Shown piece by piece: positions 6,531-9,356 of a stretch of 9,356 nucleotides of DNA. The position numbers and the translations under genes were made by a program. How positions within the stretch are numbered: position 1 is the first letter of the stretch; each line of letters opens with the position of its first letter. This stretch comes from Dehalococcoidia bacterium UBA3254 (GTDB taxonomy: Bacteria; Chloroflexota; Dehalococcoidia; Dehalococcoidales; UBA3254), in assembly GCA_002362735.1 (NCBI GenBank), contig DEUU01000357.1, forward strand, positions 1 to 9,356. The letters run 5' to 3'. The notes beneath the pieces are model-generated. The model was not told the origin of the DNA. It saw nothing but the letters and a program-made list of their open reading frames with translations, and searched no databases.

Positions 6531-7796
6531 TTAATAAAAATTCGCCCTGTTCTTTGGCTTGCTTATTACCAGAGCAGAAGCAAGACCCCCGGCAGCGCAA
6601 ATTCCAAAGAGGATAATCGCTATCCGGTAACTTCCGGTAACATCATAAATATATCCGGTTACAATAGGACCTATGGTTCCTCCAATGGTATAAACGAATA
6701 CTGTTATCCCTGCCAGCATCCCGATAGATATTACACCAAACAGTCTCGCTGGGGCTAAAGTTTGCATTGATATCATCGCACCATAACCAAAGCCGTACCA
6801 TAAAGCAAAGACGTAAATCATCAAAACACTGTTGGCAAACCATAACCAAACAAAAGAAGACAAAATAACAAATAGACCAATCGTTAAGGCATTTTTAACC
6901 CCTGTTCGGTCGCTGATATTTCCCATGCTTACCCGGCCTACTATGCTTCCAAGACCCAGGCACGGTAGAATCCAGACTGCTGAGCTATCGTTAATCCCGA
7001 TAGATTTGGCATAAGGTACAATATGGACCACTACTCCCTGAACATACACACCGAAGAGAGTATAAAGAGCCATTAATACCCAAAATCGACTGGTGCGCAC
7101 CGCTTCGCGAAAAGTATTCCCTATTTCCCGATCGCCGATTTTTATCTTCTGAGTTTCATTTTCTCCCAGTGCTTGCTGCCCGATTTTCCCGGGATCGCGT
7201 TTCAGGAACATAGCTGCCGGAATTGTCACTATAAGAACAACAATCCCGAGTATAAAAAATGACATACGCCATTTGAAAGAACTTAACAGTATACTACCCA
7301 GAAGAGGCATAACAATGATTCCAGTGCCGATGCCCGCCAGAACGATACCCGTCATTAAACCCCGGTATTTAACAAACCATCTGGAAATAGTTGAGGAAAG
7401 AGGTATCATTGGCACCCCAAAACCATTTCCAATAAGGATGCTGTAAAAAATGTAGAATTGCCAGATTTGTGTCAATTTGGACATGAGTACACAACCCAAA
7501 GCCAGAGCTATTCCGCATATAATGGCAATCAACCGGGGACCAATCCTGTCGCAAATCCGGCCGCCGAATATGCTCAGAACCCCACTTATAAAGATACCGG
7601 CAGAATATCCTGATGAAGTGACCGCCCGGCTCCACCCCATATCCGCCAGAAGGGGATTAAAAAAAACACCGAAGCTGTAGTTGGTCCCAAAACCTACCAT
7701 CAGAATCAAGAATGAACAAATCACAATGACGTAGCCGTAATAAAATCTGGGCTTTGTGGTGTTTTTCTGATCCTGGTTAATAATTGAAGATGTCAT
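6531..7796 (-). CDS. MFS transporter, oxalate/formate antiporter or monocarboxylate type (first gene of tandem pair)
   Basis: This 421-residue, roughly 12-TM protein is clearly paralogous to the downstream gene. Shared landmarks in the same order are PRFYYGY (16-22), YSFGVFFNPL (40-49) with GWSRA (54-58), motif A GRICDRIGPR (79-88), RWFVKYRGLMTGIV (139-152), VVHIVPYAKSIGI (256-268), GRVSMGNISDRTG (287-299), and IGGTIGPI (371-378) before the last segment. A long N-terminal cytoplasmic tail of about 17 residues and a central loop rich in charged residues (199-233) are also present. It probably carries a small organic anion such as a monocarboxylate across the membrane; this is family knowledge, and the true substrate is unknown. 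The ATG at 7794-7796 is preceded by GGGAAGGG (7801-7808), a usable Shine-Dalgarno. As the first gene of the pair, it should be served by a promoter in 7797-8030. Confidence 0.9.
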   Translation of the reverse strand: MTSSIINQDQKNTTKPRFYYGYVIVICSFLILMVGFGTNYSFGVFFNPLLADMGWSRAVTSSGYSAGIFISGVLSIFGGRICDRIGPRLIAIICGIALALGCVLMSKLTQIWQFYIFYSILIGNGFGVPMIPLSSTISRWFVKYRGLMTGIVLAGIGTGIIVMPLLGSILLSSFKWRMSFFILGIVVLIVTIPAAMFLKRDPGKIGQQALGENETQKIKIGDREIGNTFREAVRTSRFWVLMALYTLFGVYVQGVVVHIVPYAKSIGINDSSAVWILPCLGLGSIVGRVSMGNISDRTGVKNALTIGLFVILSSFVWLWFANSVLMIYVFALWYGFGYGAMISMQTLAPARLFGVISIGMLAGITVFVYTIGGTIGPIVTGYIYDVTGSYRIAIILFGICAAGGLASALVISKPKNRANFY

Positions 7797-8030
7797 AAGC
7801 CCTTCCCTTTTCAGAAGCTCAATTGATTAACTTTTTAATACCTGTATGCGTTTCTGGTTTTTTCATTTTTAATAGAGTTTTTCGGTATTGTGGATATTCC
7901 TCAGCGTTTAAATTTTTTTCTGCGCGGAAATAACGTATGAAAAATCAGAGGGTCTGCTGCCTTTTTATGGATTATCGATCATATATTAAAATCTTAACTC
8001 GATAGTTTTATTAATCATAATCAAGAAGGG
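7797..8030. other. AT-rich intergenic gap between uvrA and the MFS pair
   Basis: This 234-bp gap must hold the end of the uvrA transcript and, probably, the promoter of the MFS genes. I find no convincing terminator. On the minus strand the best candidate is CAGA-CCC-TCTG followed by ATTTTT near 7945-7960, with only 4 bp of stem. There are many AT-rich hexamers resembling -10 boxes (for example TATGAT and GATAAT between about 7965 and 7990), but none has a credible -35 at 16-18 bp. No small gene with a Shine-Dalgarno is apparent. Readthrough from uvrA into the MFS genes is therefore possible. Confidence 0.4.
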
Positions 8031-9356
8031 CTAACCCGTCAATACGGACTTCGCGTCTCTATCCAGAATTCTTTTCAAATAATCTCCGGTCGTTGAATTT
8101 TCTTGATTGGCCACTTCTTCGGGAGTGCCGGTAGCGATCACGTGACCGCCGCGGTTGCCAGCGCCTGGACCCAGATCTATAATATAATCCGCATTTTTAA
8201 TGACATCCAGATTATGTTCGATGACAATCACGGAGTTCCCGGCATCTGCCAACCGCTGTAAAACTCTTAATAATGCCGCTACGTCTTCAAACGAAAGACC
8301 GGTCGTTGGCTCATCCAGTATGTACATGGTTTTGCCCGTGGACCGCTTTGATAACTCAGTCGCCAGTTTAACTCTTTGCGCTTCTCCGCCAGAAAGGGTG
8401 GGAGCCGGTTGTCCAAGGTGAATATAGCCCAGACCAACATCCCTCAAAGTTTCAAGTTTACGGTGGATGCCTGGAAAATGCTCAAAGAAATCCAGTGCCT
8501 GCTCTACGGTCAGATCCAGTACTTCTGCGATATTTTTGCCTTTGAATTTAATCTCAAGAGCTTCGCGGTTATACCGGTTGCCCTTGCAGACCTCACAGGG
8601 TACCGTCACGTCCGGTAAAAACTGCATTTCAATCTCGATGAAGCCTTCACCGTGACAGGCTTCACAACGGCCTCCCTTGACGTTAAAAGAAAATCTTCCC
8701 GGTCCATATCCTCGCATTCTGGCTTCAGGCACTGAAGCAAAAAGCTCCCGAATAGGTCCGAAGGTGCCGGTATAAGTCGCCGGATTGCTTCGAGGTGTAC
8801 GCCCGATGGGTGACTGGTCGATATTAATCACCTTATCAATCTGCTCAACACCTAAAATGGCATCACATTTCCCGGGACGTTCCTTGGAACGATAAAACAT
8901 CTGGGAAAGTTTTTTATAGAGTATATCGTCTACCAGCGTGCTTTTACCGCTACCGGAAACTCCGGTAATGCAAACGAATTTACCCAGGGGAATGGTTACA
9001 TCAATGTTTTTCAAATTGTTTTGCCGGGCTCCCTTGATGATAATATCCTTTCCGTTTCCGAGGCGCCTCGTTGACGGCAGGGGAATCCTTTTTTTCCCGC
9101 TCAGATATTGACCGGTAATGGACTTGTCTGAATTCATGATATCAGCCAGCGTTCCGGTGGCTACGATGTATCCGCCATGTTCCCCGGCTCCCGGCCCCAT
9201 ATCCACAATATGATCGGCAGCCCGCATCATCGCTTCATCGTGTTCTACCACTACGATCGTATTTCCCAGATCCCTCAATCTCTTTAGCGTATCAATTAAT
9301 TTGGAGTCGTCAGCCGGATGCAACCCGATGGTCGGTTCATCGCAAATATAAAGCAC
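8031..9356 (-). CDS. uvrA: UvrA, excinuclease ABC subunit A, C-terminal part (open at the right edge)
   Basis: UvrA is the damage-sensing ATPase of nucleotide excision repair; as a dimer it loads UvrB onto lesions. The 441 or so residues visible start inside the first ATPase, at its Walker [14 protein letters not shown] (2-14). The second ATPase follows, with Walker [10 protein letters not shown] (132-140) and the C-terminal zinc finger C231-x2-C234-x19-C254-x2-C257, the exact spacing of E. coli UvrA. It continues with the signature [12 protein letters not shown] (321-332), Walker [12 protein letters not shown] (344-354) and [12 protein letters not shown] (379-390). The reading frame runs unbroken off the window. 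The GTG at 9354-9356 is an internal valine codon, not a start. Small departures from the common motifs are C for L in the first Walker B and S for H in TTGLSF. The stop is TAG at 8031-8033. Confidence 0.97.
   Translation of the reverse strand: MLYICDEPTIGLHPADDSKLIDTLKRLRDLGNTIVVVEHDEAMMRAADHIVDMGPGAGEHGGYIVATGTLADIMNSDKSITGQYLSGKKRIPLPSTRRLGNGKDIIIKGARQNNLKNIDVTIPLGKFVCITGVSGSGKSTLVDDILYKKLSQMFYRSKERPGKCDAILGVEQIDKVINIDQSPIGRTPRSNPATYTGTFGPIRELFASVPEARMRGYGPGRFSFNVKGGRCEACHGEGFIEIEMQFLPDVTVPCEVCKGNRYNREALEIKFKGKNIAEVLDLTVEQALDFFEHFPGIHRKLETLRDVGLGYIHLGQPAPTLSGGEAQRVKLATELSKRSTGKTMYILDEPTTGLSFEDVAALLRVLQRLADAGNSVIVIEHNLDVIKNADYIIDLGPGAGNRGGHVIATGTPEEVANQENSTTGDYLKRILDRDAKSVLTG

Noticed and set aside
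9354..9356. GTG as the start codon of the uvrA frame
   Set aside because: It sits immediately before the first-site Walker B of UvrA, where the family has valine or another hydrophobic residue. The frame is open at the edge, so the true start lies beyond the window.

Overview
The window reads as an ordinary chromosomal stretch of a moderately AT-rich bacterium with normal bacterial expression signals: Shine-Dalgarno sequences, two TTG starts, and sigma70-like promoters. The gene content is FtsA, a compact Rad50-type SbcC, oxalate/formate-type MFS carriers and UvrA. Together with the feel of the protein sequences, this suggests an anaerobic Chloroflexota lineage such as Dehalococcoidia. That placement is an inference from recognition, not from a search. 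I see no insertion sequence, prophage, CRISPR array or recognisable defence island.

Layout, left to right. Bases 1-28 are the 5' end of a tRNA gene (probably tRNA-Pro) on the minus strand, cut by the window edge, with its own promoter at 42-70. A divergent plus-strand gene (214-783) encodes an FMN nitroreductase-family protein. It has a leader containing a palindromic candidate operator and a strong 13-bp terminator hairpin after the gene. On the minus strand, a 70-residue protein of unknown function (2087-2299) precedes ftsA (859-2061) by 25 bp. Both are probably transcribed from a good promoter at 2442-2470 through a hairpin-rich leader of about 135 nt. No ftsZ is present beside ftsA.

The plus-strand gene at 2630-5200 is a Rad50/SbcC-type ABC ATPase with a central CxxC zinc hook; its usual nuclease partner SbcD is not in the window. 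It converges, with only 5 bp between stops, on two minus-strand tandem paralogous MFS transporters (6531-7796 first, then 5206-6459). These look like a duplicated monocarboxylate or oxalate/formate-type carrier pair. After a 234-bp AT-rich gap comes the C-terminal part of uvrA (8031-9356, minus strand), open at the right edge.

The genes do not form one pathway. There are two DNA-repair ATPases (SbcC, UvrA), one cell-division unit, one redox enzyme and one transport unit. No undescribed system is evident. The points most worth a second look are the ORF70-ftsA unit with its structured leader, and the operator and start-site echo upstream of the nitroreductase.
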